The position numbers and the translations under genes are program-made. The notes beneath the pieces are model-generated. The model was not told where the DNA came from, did no database searches, and worked only from the letters and a program-made list of their open reading frames with translations. A stretch of 64,000 nucleotides of DNA from Paenibacillus sp. FSL R7-0345 (lineage in GTDB: Bacteria; Bacillota; Bacilli; Paenibacillales; Paenibacillaceae): the NCBI RefSeq assembly GCF_038595055.1, contig NZ_CP152002.1, positions 2,276,501 through 2,340,500 on the forward strand, in the 5' to 3' direction. Of this stretch, positions 18,007 through 26,760 are shown piece by piece. Position 1 is the stretch's first letter, and every line of letters starts with the position of its first letter.

Positions 18007-18038
18007 AATCATCCCGCGGCAGTCGCGGGATGATTTTT
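18007..18038 (+). terminator. Terminator after accDA
   Basis: AATCATCCCGCG and CGCGGGATGATT form a perfect 12-bp stem with a 5-nt loop and a T tail. The rest of 17917-18246 is leader DNA for pyk with no ORF. Confidence 0.9.
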
Positions 18039-18246
18039 ATTTTGGTGACAGATTGCGTAAATTCGACGTAAATTTACACAGTAAACACGCCGGAACATTG
18101 ATTTTGTGTCCAAGTTGCAGTAATATTCATTAGGGCGCAGTAAAAGGTACATGTGACATAGTTCCTATACAAACATTAAGCCTTATAGTAGATTTTGTAG
18201 TTGGAAAAAGTGAGACAGAGAGAACGAAAAAACGGAGGAAAACCTA

Positions 18247-19671
18247 ATGCGGAAAAGTAAAATTGTATGTACGATCGGACCTGCTAGTGAATCGTTGGAG
18301 AATATCAAAAAATTGATTTTGGCTGGTATGAATGTAGCCCGTCTGAACTTCTCCCACGGCGACTTTGAAGAGCACGGCAACCGGATCAAAACGATTCGTC
18401 AGGCTTCCCAGGAACTGGGCAAGACCGTTGCTATCCTGCTTGACACCAAAGGACCAGAGATTCGCACAGGCAAGCTGGAAGTAGAACCGATTGAACTGGT
18501 ACAGGATGAGTATCTGACACTGACTACGGAAGAAATCCTGGGCGACCAGAACCGTATCTCTATCACTTACAGCGACCTGCCTAACGATGTTTCGGTTGGA
18601 TCGACGATCCTGATCGACGACGGCCTTATCGGACTTACAGTAGTCGACATTCAAGGCACAGAAATCAAGACCCGTATTGTTAACGGCGGTACGATCAAGA
18701 GCAAAAAAGGCGTTAACGTACCGGGAGTTTCCATCTCCCTGCCGGGTATTACGGAAAAAGACACCAACGATATCGTTTTCGGGATCGGACAGGACATCGA
18801 TTTTATCGCCGCTTCCTTCGTTCGCAAAGCCAGCGACGTTCAGGAAATCCGTGCACTGCTTGAGAAGCACAATGCTTCCCACATCCAAATCATCTCCAAG
18901 ATCGAAAACCAAGAAGGTGTCGATAACCTTGATGAAATCCTGGCAGTTTCTGACGGCCTGATGGTTGCCCGCGGTGACCTCGGCGTAGAAATTCCGGCTG
19001 AAGATGTGCCTCTGGCTCAGAAGCTGATGATTCAAAAGTGTAACGTTGCCGGCAAACCGGTAATCACAGCTACCCAAATGCTGGATTCCATGCAGCGCAA
19101 CCCGCGTCCTACCCGCGCTGAAGCAAGTGACGTAGCGAACGCTATCTTCGACGGAACAGATGCAATCATGCTGTCCGGTGAAACAGCTGCCGGTAAATAT
19201 CCGGTAGAATCCGTACTCACAATGTCCCGCATTGCCGAGAAAGCGGAATCCGCGCTGAACCACCGCGAAATCTTCATGAAGCAGCAGATCGCACAAGAAA
19301 CAACTGTTACTGAAGCAATCAGCCAATCCGTAGCGATCTCCGCTCTGGACCTGAACGCTAAAGCTATTATTTCTTCAACTGTAACCGGCCACACAGCACG
19401 CGTGGTTTCCAAATACCGTCCTAAATCCCAGATCATCGCAGTAACGACTCAGGAAAGAACAATGCGTCAACTGGCACTGGTATGGGGCGTAACTCCAGTA
19501 TTCGGCAAAGAAGCTACTACAACTGACGAACTGCTGGCTACTGCACTGCAAGGCGGTAAAGCTTCCGGTCTGGTTAAAGCAGGCGATCTCGTTGTGATCA
19601 CTGCCGGTATCCCGCTGGGACGTTCCGGATCCACTAACCTTGTAAAAGTGGACACGATTCCTGCCGACTAA
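18247..19671 (+). CDS. pyk: Pyruvate kinase
   Basis: 474 residues, with GGAGGAAAACCTA before the ATG. Converts phosphoenolpyruvate and ADP to pyruvate and ATP. N-terminal [16 protein letters not shown], substrate loop [14 protein letters not shown] near residue 30, the signature [12 protein letters not shown] near 240, and ATQMLDSM near 280. It ends after [11 protein letters not shown], so it lacks the extra C-terminal PEP-utiliser-like domain that makes the Bacillus enzyme about 585 residues; length here is like the E. coli enzymes. Codon use is more biased than in its neighbours, as expected for a highly expressed glycolytic gene. Confidence 0.97.
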   Translation: MRKSKIVCTIGPASESLENIKKLILAGMNVARLNFSHGDFEEHGNRIKTIRQASQELGKTVAILLDTKGPEIRTGKLEVEPIELVQDEYLTLTTEEILGDQNRISITYSDLPNDVSVGSTILIDDGLIGLTVVDIQGTEIKTRIVNGGTIKSKKGVNVPGVSISLPGITEKDTNDIVFGIGQDIDFIAASFVRKASDVQEIRALLEKHNASHIQIISKIENQEGVDNLDEILAVSDGLMVARGDLGVEIPAEDVPLAQKLMIQKCNVAGKPVITATQMLDSMQRNPRPTRAEASDVANAIFDGTDAIMLSGETAAGKYPVESVLTMSRIAEKAESALNHREIFMKQQIAQETTVTEAISQSVAISALDLNAKAIISSTVTGHTARVVSKYRPKSQIIAVTTQERTMRQLALVWGVTPVFGKEATTTDELLATALQGGKASGLVKAGDLVVITAGIPLGRSGSTNLVKVDTIPAD

Positions 19672-19709
19672 GACAGCTTCATTTCCATAACGGATATATG
19701 ATATAAGCC

Positions 19710-19745
19710 AAAAAAGCAATGGTGTAATCCGCCATTGCTTTTTTG
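19710..19745 (+). terminator. Terminator after pyk
   Basis: AAAAAAGCAATGG and CCATTGCTTTTTT form a hairpin with a 9-nt loop; A-rich on the left, so it may also stop the convergent peptidase transcript. Confidence 0.88.
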
Positions 19746-19752
19746 CTTGATA

Positions 19753-20550
19753 TCAGGGCTTTGAATGATTATATTTGATTGAGGGTTTTTTGAGAACGCC
19801 GGTTGCTTTATTGCGTATGAAAACAGGGCTTTTCAGGTAAGCCTGTGACAGGCCTTTAGGATATAGACGTTTGACTGTAAATGCATCACCCTGGGCATTC
19901 GGGCTTGAAGGCACAGCAACGGTAACCTTGTCCTGGATCATGATGCCGCCGTTTGCCGGCTTAAGTTTAGGGCTTTTACCGTTTACCCGGCAGCAGCGGA
20001 AGCGTACCGGTGAAGTTTTGGCGAGATCAGCAACGGTTCCGCCAACCTGCGGCGCTTCCATAATCCACTCGGCAGAGGATTGCGGGCCGTTATAGCGCTG
20101 AATGGTACGGAAGGTCCAGCGTTTGCTCAGATTGCACAGCCGGATGCACCATTTGCCGCGGCTCAGCTTTACAATGCTGGCCCTGATATGATCTCCGGGA
20201 GATACGGGAAGCGGAATGACAGTCTCGGCTTCAGGAAGAATCTCCCACCAGGCATAATAATGGACGGTTCCGTTCATGGATTCGTGTCCGGTGCCGCACT
20301 GGATCAGGCTGCTGTTTTTGAAGCCGTCGATTCCGATCCAAGCCGAAGAATAAGCGGGCTTAGCCGTAGGCTTTACGTAGGGGACTGTCCACTCGGCCGA
20401 TATGCGCCGGAAGGCGCCTTTTTTGCCGGTGATGGCATATCCGCTCCAGTTGCTTGACGTCCAGCCGAAGCCGATGTGCCGGGTCCGGCCGGTATTGGTC
20501 TTGTCAGCAAGACAGGGCTGACTGCGCTGAAATCTATGAACTGTGCTCAC
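19753..20550 (-). CDS. G1 (eqolisin) family glutamic peptidase-like protein
   Basis: 265 residues. Motifs fit peptidase family G1: NWSGYA at 34-39, SAWIGIDG followed by SLIQCGTG with Gln84 in the position of the catalytic Gln, YAWWEILPE at 99-107, and SAEWIMEAP at 159-167 with the conserved Glu. Known members are fungal acid proteases and a smaller set of bacterial ones, acting by a Gln/Glu pair. There is no N-terminal signal peptide, which is odd for an acid protease, and the C-terminal 60 residues are basic (pI looks high). Single gene between convergent pyk and divergent MFS. Activity is inferred. Confidence 0.75.
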   Translation of the reverse strand: MSTVHRFQRSQPCLADKTNTGRTRHIGFGWTSSNWSGYAITGKKGAFRRISAEWTVPYVKPTAKPAYSSAWIGIDGFKNSSLIQCGTGHESMNGTVHYYAWWEILPEAETVIPLPVSPGDHIRASIVKLSRGKWCIRLCNLSKRWTFRTIQRYNGPQSSAEWIMEAPQVGGTVADLAKTSPVRFRCCRVNGKSPKLKPANGGIMIQDKVTVAVPSSPNAQGDAFTVKRLYPKGLSQAYLKSPVFIRNKATGVLKKPSIKYNHSKP

Positions 20551-20652
20551 TTGTCCACCGCCTTTTATAAGGTTCTGCTCTATTTAATGCGGTGAAGTCT
20601 CGTAAAGGTTGGGTTATCCGTTAAAAAGGAATGGAGAGGACTATTTGTACCT

Positions 20653-21834
20653 ATGGAAAAATTAATGAAGCTGCGCGGCTTCTATCTTTTTTTGGGATTG
20701 GCCGGAGGCTCCTTCGGCTCTTACCTGACTCTGCTGCTGAAAGAGAATGGTATGGATCTCAGCCAGATCGGGATGATGATGGCGGCCGGTACACTGATTG
20801 CCATCTGTATTCAGCCGGTATGGGGGCTGATTGCCGACCGGTATAACCAGGCGCGTCTTGTGCTCATTCTGAGCGTAGCCGTACCGGCAGTACTGGCGGC
20901 CTTTTACCGGTTCGACTATTTTATCGTTATGCTGCTGATCTACACGGTGTCTACCATCTTCTCCGCCACACAGGCGCCTATCGCCGATTCTTACGCCATT
21001 GCTGCCGCGAACAAGGCGGGTTCCTCCTACGGCAGCATCCGGATGATGATGAGCATAGGAGCGGCTGTAGGGGCTTATGCGGGCGGGCAGTATATTGAGC
21101 TGTTTTCAGTATCGACCATCTGGCTGCCGTTTCTGCTGCTGAGCTCGGTAGCCGTAATTTTTGCCCTGACCCTGCCCAGACAGGCGGAAGAAAACCATAT
21201 GATGAGCCAGTCCTTTTCACAGGGTGTAAAGCAGCTGCTCAGCAACCGGATTTTTCTGGCTTTTCTCGGCGGATGCTTTCTGGTTAACCAGACGATGGCC
21301 GCTTTCGGTACTTATTTTGTAGTCGCTTTTCAGTCAGTAGGGGGATCGGCGAGTTATGCCGGGATTGCCCTGTTTATCGCTTCTTTTACCAATGTGCCCT
21401 CCATGCTTTATGCCTCAAAGGTGATCCGCAAGCTGGGGCGCGAGCGTACACTGCTGATCGGGGCGCTGATCTATGTACTGCGCTGGGGCATCCAGGTGGC
21501 CTTCCCGTATCCTTCGGTTATGATCGGGGTGCAGGTGCTGCACGGGCTTTCCTTTGGCCTTTTCTATATCGCTGCAGTTGAATATGTATCCCAGATTACT
21601 TCTTCTGAGATTCAGGCGACCGGTCAAAGCGTGTTTAATATTGTTTTCTCCGGCTTTGCCGGCATTCTCGGCAACCTGCTAAACGGCCTGCTGCTCAGTG
21701 AGGGCGGTGTCGGGCTGATGAATCTGGCCTGCATGATAAGCGCTGCTGTCGGATCACTTCTGCTGCTTTATGTAGCCAGAAGCTCGCGCCGCAAGGTGCA
21801 GCTGCCGGTATCTTCAAACGGATTAAGCCTGTAG
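20653..21834 (+). CDS. MFS transporter
   Basis: 393 residues with 11-12 hydrophobic segments and the loop 2-3 motif GLIADRYNQAR (the MFS G-x-x-x-D-R pattern) near residue 57. The start YLFLGLAGGSFGSYLTLLL and pattern SYGSIRMMMSIGAAVGAYAGG near 117 resemble the MFS_1-like/LacY-NupG group of sugar or nucleoside symporters. The ATG has GGAGAGGAC about 12 nt upstream. It precedes the thioesterase gene by about 50 bases and may share its transcript. Substrate unknown. Confidence 0.85.
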   Translation: MEKLMKLRGFYLFLGLAGGSFGSYLTLLLKENGMDLSQIGMMMAAGTLIAICIQPVWGLIADRYNQARLVLILSVAVPAVLAAFYRFDYFIVMLLIYTVSTIFSATQAPIADSYAIAAANKAGSSYGSIRMMMSIGAAVGAYAGGQYIELFSVSTIWLPFLLLSSVAVIFALTLPRQAEENHMMSQSFSQGVKQLLSNRIFLAFLGGCFLVNQTMAAFGTYFVVAFQSVGGSASYAGIALFIASFTNVPSMLYASKVIRKLGRERTLLIGALIYVLRWGIQVAFPYPSVMIGVQVLHGLSFGLFYIAAVEYVSQITSSEIQATGQSVFNIVFSGFAGILGNLLNGLLLSEGGVGLMNLACMISAAVGSLLLLYVARSSRRKVQLPVSSNGLSL

Positions 21835-21887
21835 ACGCAGGCGGCCGGCTGCAGCTTTTTAAGTAATTAGCGAAAGGGTGTTATGTT

Positions 21888-22421
21888 ATGAAATCACGTG
21901 AACCGGTGCCGGCCAGCCGCTGGTACAGCACCGCTTTCCGCGTAAGATATCAGGAGACGGACCAGATGGGCGTGGTATATCATGCCAACTATCTGAGCTG
22001 GTTTGAAAGCGGGCGGACCGAGATGTTTCGCAGGCTTGGTTTTGCCTACCGCTCGCTTGAGGAGATGGGGGTCATGCTTCCCGTGACTGCTGCAGATTTG
22101 CAATTTAAAAGTCCGGCGCGCTATGATGATCTTATCGCCGTGTATGCACGGCTCAGCGTCTTTTCGCCTCTGAGGGTTGTATATCACTATGAAATCCGCC
22201 GGCTGGCGGACCGCACTGACAGTGGTGCTGACAACAGCTCCGGTAACAGCGTGAATTCCGGTCCGGTGGATGCGCCGCTTGCGGGCGAGCTTCTGGTCAG
22301 CGGTTCTACCTCTCATGTCTGGCTTAACAAGGACTGGAAGCCGGCAAGGCTGGACCGGGCGCTGCCCGAGCTGTACAATGCCATCACCGGGGCGCTGAGG
22401 GAAGAAGGAGGAACACAATGA
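21888..22421 (+). CDS. Acyl-CoA thioesterase, YbgC/4-hydroxybenzoyl-CoA thioesterase type
   Basis: 177 residues. Hotdog fold with the catalytic motif ETDQMGVVYHANYLSWFE near residue 25, where the Asp is the family's active-site residue, then FKSPARYDDLI. A Ser/Asn/Gly-rich insert (about residues 105-130, DSGADNSSGNSVNSG) sits in the loop before the last strand and is not typical. Start ATG has GAAAGGGTG upstream. Its stop overlaps fxsA by four bases (ATGA), so the two are coupled. Hydrolyses short acyl-CoAs or related thioesters; exact substrate unknown. Confidence 0.83.
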   Translation: MKSREPVPASRWYSTAFRVRYQETDQMGVVYHANYLSWFESGRTEMFRRLGFAYRSLEEMGVMLPVTAADLQFKSPARYDDLIAVYARLSVFSPLRVVYHYEIRRLADRTDSGADNSSGNSVNSGPVDAPLAGELLVSGSTSHVWLNKDWKPARLDRALPELYNAITGALREEGGTQ

Positions 22422-22816
22422 TTAGAAGCAAATGGCTGTGGGCTGCTATGTTTGTAATCCCGGCCGTGGAATTATTCGGGTTCATTTATGTAGCAAGTTT
22501 TCTCGGAGCACCCAAAACCCTGCTGATTATGGTAGTCACTTCAGTGATCGGCTTTCTGATGATGCAGTTTGAAGGTAAAAAGGTGCTGCAGGACAGCAAG
22601 GTACAAATGCAGGAGGGCAAGGTGCCCGGACGGACGATGCTGGACGGACTTTGTATTTTCTTCGGCGGCCTGATGCTGATCCTACCCGGCTTCGTTACGG
22701 ATATAATCGGTTTTTCACTGGTATTTCCGCTGACCCGGCCGCTGTACCGGGTTTTTCTGCTGAAATGGATTGAGAAAAAAATGAAAAACGGCACTTTTAC
22801 TTTTTACCGGAGGTAA
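22418..22816 (+). CDS. fxsA: FxsA family membrane protein (YtzA-like)
   Basis: 132 residues starting inside the stop of the thioesterase gene, with GAAGGAGG upstream. Hydrophobic segments WAAMFVIPAVELFGFIYVA, TLLIMVVTSVIGFLMM, and a third with GLMLILPGFVTDIIGF, the FxsA hallmark. E. coli FxsA is an inner membrane protein linked to phage F exclusion; the Bacillus equivalent ytzA also sits between pyk and ytvI. Function in the host is unknown. Confidence 0.88.
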   Translation: MIRSKWLWAAMFVIPAVELFGFIYVASFLGAPKTLLIMVVTSVIGFLMMQFEGKKVLQDSKVQMQEGKVPGRTMLDGLCIFFGGLMLILPGFVTDIIGFSLVFPLTRPLYRVFLLKWIEKKMKNGTFTFYRR

Positions 22817-22861
22817 AAGCGGGCGGCCGTTTGGAATGCTGGGATAGGTCAGGTAAGAGAT

Positions 22862-22898
22862 AGCGCTTTGGTCGCAGTTTGCGGCCGGGGCGCTTTTT
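22862..22898 (+). terminator. Terminator after fxsA
   Basis: AGCGC...GG.CGCA pairs with TGCG.CC...GCGCT, followed by T5. Confidence 0.75.
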
Positions 22899-23009
22899 GT
22901 TTTCTTTGCATGGGAGCTCAATGGGGCTGGTGTGGAAGGCCGGGGAGGCATATTCCGGGTGAGTTATGACGGCGGATGCTAGAAAGTGCTTAAATTGCGG
23001 AGGACAGTA

Positions 23010-23330
23010 CAGGCTAAAGCAATAAAGTGCCAGGCAATACTGAATAGTATTGCCTGATCCAAAAGGCAATCCCCAGATCCAAAAAGTACCTAGAATTATT
23101 GAACAGTAACTGCATAAGCCAGATGGTGCCAAGATAATGCTGAATGTGCCGGCATAGTAAGAAAGTACCTAACCGTACTGAATAGTACCGCCTGATCCTA
23201 GAAGTAACCCTCAGAAGCAAAAAGTACCTAGAAGTACTGAACAGTACCGCCAGATCCTAAAAGTAACTAGAAGTATTGAACAGTAACCACCTAAGCCAGA
23301 TGGTACCTAGATATGCTGAGCAGTATCGGT
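23010..23330. repeat. Degenerate AGTACC/AGTAACC repeat field
   Basis: Imperfect units of about 40-80 bases with the recurring words AAAGTACCTAG, TACTGAACAGTACCGCC and AGCCAGATGGT. Clear units begin near 23084, 23163, 23221 and 23259. Frames that stay open on the minus strand here are products of the repeat and lack start signals. Confidence 0.7.
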
Positions 23331-23415
23331 TAACTATTGAAAGACCACTGGATCAAAAGTGTGTGAGTAAACTTGGGGTGTGATCTTTTGGTGCGACTAT
23401 GCGTTAGTGAGCAGG

Positions 23416-23600
23416 CTAACGGACCGTAGCGACCTTATTTTCTCTAAAAGGAGCGTTTCGCTAAACTAACGGACCGTAGAGCCCTTATTACCTCATAAAT
23501 CGCTGTTTTTGGGGGTGAATTCCTCAAATAAAGGCTCTGGTGTCCGTTAGCTTGTCCAAAACCCGATTATAGCGAAAATAAGGTCATCTGGGTCCGTTAG
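23416..23600. repeat. Four-arm palindromic dispersed element, copy A
   Basis: Arms 1 and 2 (CTAACGGACCGTAG, then CCTTATT) start at 23416 and 23466; arms 3 and 4 are the inverse (AATAA...TGTCCGTTAG ending 23550, AATAAGG...GGTCCGTTAG ending 23600). Arm 1 pairs with arm 4 and arm 2 with arm 3, so the whole can fold as nested hairpins. Copy B at 52937 has the same layout and 50-base spacing. No ORF inside. Confidence 0.88.
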
Positions 23601-23618
23601 CACAGGTAGGGCAGCTAG

Positions 23619-23935
23619 ATCAGCAACAAAAAGGCCCCTGATTCCGCCGCAAGCAGGCGAACGCGCCAAATCAAAGGCAAAAATGCCCCTGATCCCGCCG
23701 CAAGCAGGCGAACGCACCAAATCAAAGGCAAAAATGCCCCTGATCCCGCCGCAAGCAGGCGAACGCGCCAAATCAAAGGCAAAAATGCCCCTGATCCCGC
23801 CGCAAGCAGGCGAACGCGCCAAATCAAAGGCAAAAATGCCTCTGATTTCGCCGGAAGCAGGCAAACGTGCCAAATCAAAGGCAAAATTGCCTCTGATTTC
23901 GCCGGAAGCAACCTAACGCGCCAAATCAGCCGCAA
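23619..23935. repeat. 51-bp tandem repeat, six units
   Basis: Units recur every 51 bases (CCTGATxxCGCCG at 23637, 23688, 23739, 23790, then slightly diverged CTCTGATTTCGCCG at 23841 and 23892). Units 2-4 are nearly identical. Because 51 is divisible by three, frames stay open on both strands, giving 17-residue repeats, but no ribosome site supports translation. Confidence 0.93.
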
Positions 23936-23960
23936 ACTAGCCTCTACCCACTCCACGCGC

Positions 23961-25076
23961 TTAATGCAATTTGCCATTCACAATATAGCTGTGCAGCGCC
24001 CGGAAGACGCCGGCGCGGCTGAAGGCGCCCAGCACGACGAGGACGACCGGGCCGACCAGAAGGCCGAGCATACCGAACAGCTGCAAGCCGGCGAACATGC
24101 CGATCAGCATGGAGAGCGGATCGACCCCGATGCTGCTGGCCAGCACCTTAGGCTCCAGCACCTGGCGGGTGATAAGGATAATGCCGTAGAGCACCAGCAG
24201 GCCGACGGCGAGTGCCAGATTGCCGGTCATGTAGGAATAGAGCGCCCAGGGTAGCATGATGATGCCTACTCCGAGGTAAGGGATGGTATCAATCAGGCCG
24301 ATGGTGAGTCCAATCACAAAAGCGGAATTAACGCCGAGCAGCAGGAGGCCGATGATGACGATGAACGTCGTAACGGATATGAGCACTGCCTGGGCCCGCA
24401 GGTAGCCGACCAGCGCTTTGCGCAGATCATTCCAAATGTTAGTTACCGGGCGAAGAAGGGGAACAGGCAGAATTCCGGTCAGTCTGGCAGTATGACGCTC
24501 CCAGCCGGTGCTGAGGAAGAAGGCGGCCAGCACGATGACGATCAGGATCGTTCCGAGGCTGGGCAGCGCCGACACCAGCTTCAGAATCATATTGAAAAAA
24601 CCGGTAATCAGCTCCGTTACGAATTGGCCGACTGTTTCTGTGGTCCGGTTAATATTGCTGTCAATTGTATCGTGATATCCCGGATTATCGTGGTAAAACT
24701 GGTTGATCTGGTTAATAATATTCTGGATACTTGCATTGCGGCTCAGTGACATCAGCAGCTCCCGCCATTCATCGGTATGCAGATCAAATGTCTGGAGCAG
24801 CACAATCAGCTCTTTGACAAGACGGGTAATCAGGGCAGTCAATACCAGTGCGGTTCCCCCGATATAAAAGAGCAGCGACAGCACGACGGCCAGCCAGCCC
24901 GGCAGCTTAAAGCCCTTCAGGATCAGCACCAGCGGATGAATGAGATAGGCCAGCAGCCAGGCGAGCAGCAGCGGATAGATCAGCGGCAGCAGCAGATATA
25001 CGGCCAGCAGCAGGCCTGCACCGGCGAGGACGACCCACAGGCCGCGCAGCACTTTTTTAACCAGCGGCGAATCCAT
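23961..25076 (-). CDS. ytvI: Sporulation membrane protein YtvI, AI-2E transporter family
   Basis: 371 residues with seven or eight membrane segments: WVVLAGAGLLLAVYLLLPLIYPLLLAWLLAYL split over two at the N-terminus, LAVVLSLLFYIGG, then a soluble region (about 105-160), and the C-terminal block with LTIGLIDTIPYLGVGI and LEPKVLASSIGVDPLSMLIG, the AI-2E/UPF0118 signature. Position between fxsA and citZ matches B. subtilis ytvI, described as a sporulation integral membrane protein. ATG start with GGGAGGG upstream. Transported substrate, if any, is unknown. Confidence 0.85.
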   Translation of the reverse strand: MDSPLVKKVLRGLWVVLAGAGLLLAVYLLLPLIYPLLLAWLLAYLIHPLVLILKGFKLPGWLAVVLSLLFYIGGTALVLTALITRLVKELIVLLQTFDLHTDEWRELLMSLSRNASIQNIINQINQFYHDNPGYHDTIDSNINRTTETVGQFVTELITGFFNMILKLVSALPSLGTILIVIVLAAFFLSTGWERHTARLTGILPVPLLRPVTNIWNDLRKALVGYLRAQAVLISVTTFIVIIGLLLLGVNSAFVIGLTIGLIDTIPYLGVGIIMLPWALYSYMTGNLALAVGLLVLYGIILITRQVLEPKVLASSIGVDPLSMLIGMFAGLQLFGMLGLLVGPVVLVVLGAFSRAGVFRALHSYIVNGKLH

Positions 25077-25299
25077 TGCCCATCCCTCCCGTCAGACTGT
25101 TTTACTCGGAATAACAGCTCGTCTTATGTATATTCAGGGATCGGATTTACAGACTATGAAACATAAAGAAGTGACGCATAACATCAAAAAACAGGACATT
25201 ACATATAAACTGAAAGCGCAATCATGAAACGGGTGAGCGGAATGTTTTTTTCTATCTCTCCGATAAAATCATTTGATGCCAAACAAAGCTCCCATGTTG

Positions 25300-25328
25300 T
25301 TCACATAACCGTCAAAATCCGGTATGAT
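25300..25328 (+). promoter_or_regulatory. Candidate sigma-A promoter of citZ
   Basis: TTCACA, 17 nt, TATGAT, about 150 bases before the citZ start. Otherwise 25077-25476 holds only the citZ control region; no ORF seen. Confidence 0.45.
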
Positions 25329-25412
25329 AATTAAAGCTTCTGTTTCGAAAGTTAGTTGCAATCCCCGGAAGGGGTATTCCTGCCTATTTTTCATGATTCT
25401 TATCTTTTAAAT

Positions 25413-25426
25413 TGTAAATGTTTTCA
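25413..25426 (+). promoter_or_regulatory. Candidate catabolite-responsive element ahead of citZ
   Basis: TGTAAATGTTTTCA matches the CcpA consensus TGWAANCGNTNWCA at all but one position (T for C at position 7). Downstream of the candidate promoter, where it would act as a roadblock. Citrate synthase is under carbon catabolite control in B. subtilis. Confidence 0.5.
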
Positions 25427-25476
25427 TGATGAGAGGAACGGCTTTTACACCCTCGTTGGCAAAGGAGAGATATACT

Positions 25477-26589
25477 ATGACAGCTACTAAAGGCCTGGAA
25501 GGCATCGTCGCTACGACTTCCTCAATCAGCTCGATTGTGGATGGCGTACTCACTTACCGCGGATATGATATTGATGATCTGGCGGCCAATGCGACATTTG
25601 AAGAGACTGCTTATTTGCTGTGGTTCGGGAATTTGCCGACTACTCCGGAGCTGCAGGCTCTGCAGCGTGACCTCAGTGCTTTTGCACAGGTTCCGGATGA
25701 GGTCATTGCCCAGATGAAGCTTTATCCCAAGGAAACGAACACGATGGCCGCGCTGCGTACCGCAGTATCGAGCCTTGCGCTGTACGATGAAGCCGCCGAT
25801 GATATGAGCCGTGAAGCCAATGAAATAAAAGCAGTGAAACTGCAGGCACAAATACCTACGCTTGTAGCAGCTCTGGCGCGTATCCGTAAGGGTCTTGAGC
25901 CGGTAGCTCCCAAGGAAGGCGTTTCAATCGCCGAGAATTTCCTGTATATGCTCTGGGGCAGACAACCGGACATTGTATCTGTAAAAGCACTGGATGCGGC
26001 ACTTGTGCTGCATGCCGACCATGAGCTGAATGCGTCCACTTTTGCCAGCCGGGTAACTGTGGCTACACTCTCCGACATTTATTCCGGTGTAACCTCGGCA
26101 ATCGGCGCGCTTAAAGGACCGCTGCACGGCGGTGCAAATGAAGCCGTCATGAAGATGCTGGAGGAGATCGGCAGTCTGGATGCTGTTGAACCGTATATCA
26201 ACGGCAAGCTGGAGCGGCGCGAGAAAATTATGGGCTTCGGGCACCGTGTTTACAAGAACGGCGATCCGCGCGCCAAACATCTGATGAAGATGTCGCAGGA
26301 GCTTGGAACCATGAAGAATGATACTACGCTCTACGATATGTCTGTAAAGATTGAAGAGCTGATTACCGGGCAAAAAGGGCTGAAGCCGAACGTCGATTTC
26401 TATTCGGCCTCCGTGTATACACAGCTGGGCATTGAACGCGAGCTGTTCACCCCGATTTTTGCAATTAGCCGGACTTCGGGCTGGACTGCACATATTCTGG
26501 AGCAATACGAGGACAACCGGATCATCCGTCCGCGCGCGGAATATACGGGAATGCTTGAACAGAAATATGTACCGGTAGACGAGAGATAG
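25477..26589 (+). CDS. citZ: Citrate synthase
   Basis: 370 residues from ATG 25477 with AAAGGAGAG upstream; the frame extends back to 25426 without a site. Condenses oxaloacetate and acetyl-CoA to citrate, the entry to the TCA cycle. Landmarks: YRGYDIDDLA near residue 25, GPLHGGANEAVMKML near 215 (catalytic His), GFGHRVYKNGDPRA near 252 (second His) and PNVDFYSASVY near 305 (catalytic Asp). First gene of the citZ-icd-mdh cluster, each with its own ribosome site. Confidence 0.97.
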   Translation: MTATKGLEGIVATTSSISSIVDGVLTYRGYDIDDLAANATFEETAYLLWFGNLPTTPELQALQRDLSAFAQVPDEVIAQMKLYPKETNTMAALRTAVSSLALYDEAADDMSREANEIKAVKLQAQIPTLVAALARIRKGLEPVAPKEGVSIAENFLYMLWGRQPDIVSVKALDAALVLHADHELNASTFASRVTVATLSDIYSGVTSAIGALKGPLHGGANEAVMKMLEEIGSLDAVEPYINGKLERREKIMGFGHRVYKNGDPRAKHLMKMSQELGTMKNDTTLYDMSVKIEELITGQKGLKPNVDFYSASVYTQLGIERELFTPIFAISRTSGWTAHILEQYEDNRIIRPRAEYTGMLEQKYVPVDER

Positions 26590-26672
26590 GCAGGGGACTT
26601 GCAGGCTGCAGCCCCCCTTAGTAGAATTAGAGCTATGCAAGTAATGCTATATATTGTACCGTTGAACCCGGC

Positions 26673-26731
26673 AGACGTTTCTGCTTCGCCTTTTCTTGAG
26701 AACGATTAAGCATTCCGGAGACGTCTGCTGC
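26673..26731 (+). repeat. Inverted repeat between citZ and icd
   Basis: GCAGACGT and ACGTCTGC form a perfect 8-bp pair with a long loop and no T tract; possibly an RNA-processing or stability structure between the two genes. Confidence 0.5.
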
Positions 26732-26760
26732 TACTATACTTTTAGGAGGAATCCCCACAC

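Noticed and set aside
23010..23935. CRISPR array
   Set aside because: Repeats are either directly tandem without spacers (51-bp array) or irregular and degenerate; no cas genes in the window.
23547..23977. Repeat-rich frames (17-residue units) on both strands
   Set aside because: They arise because the 51-bp tandem repeat is a multiple of three. There is no start context and the frames are equally open on both strands.
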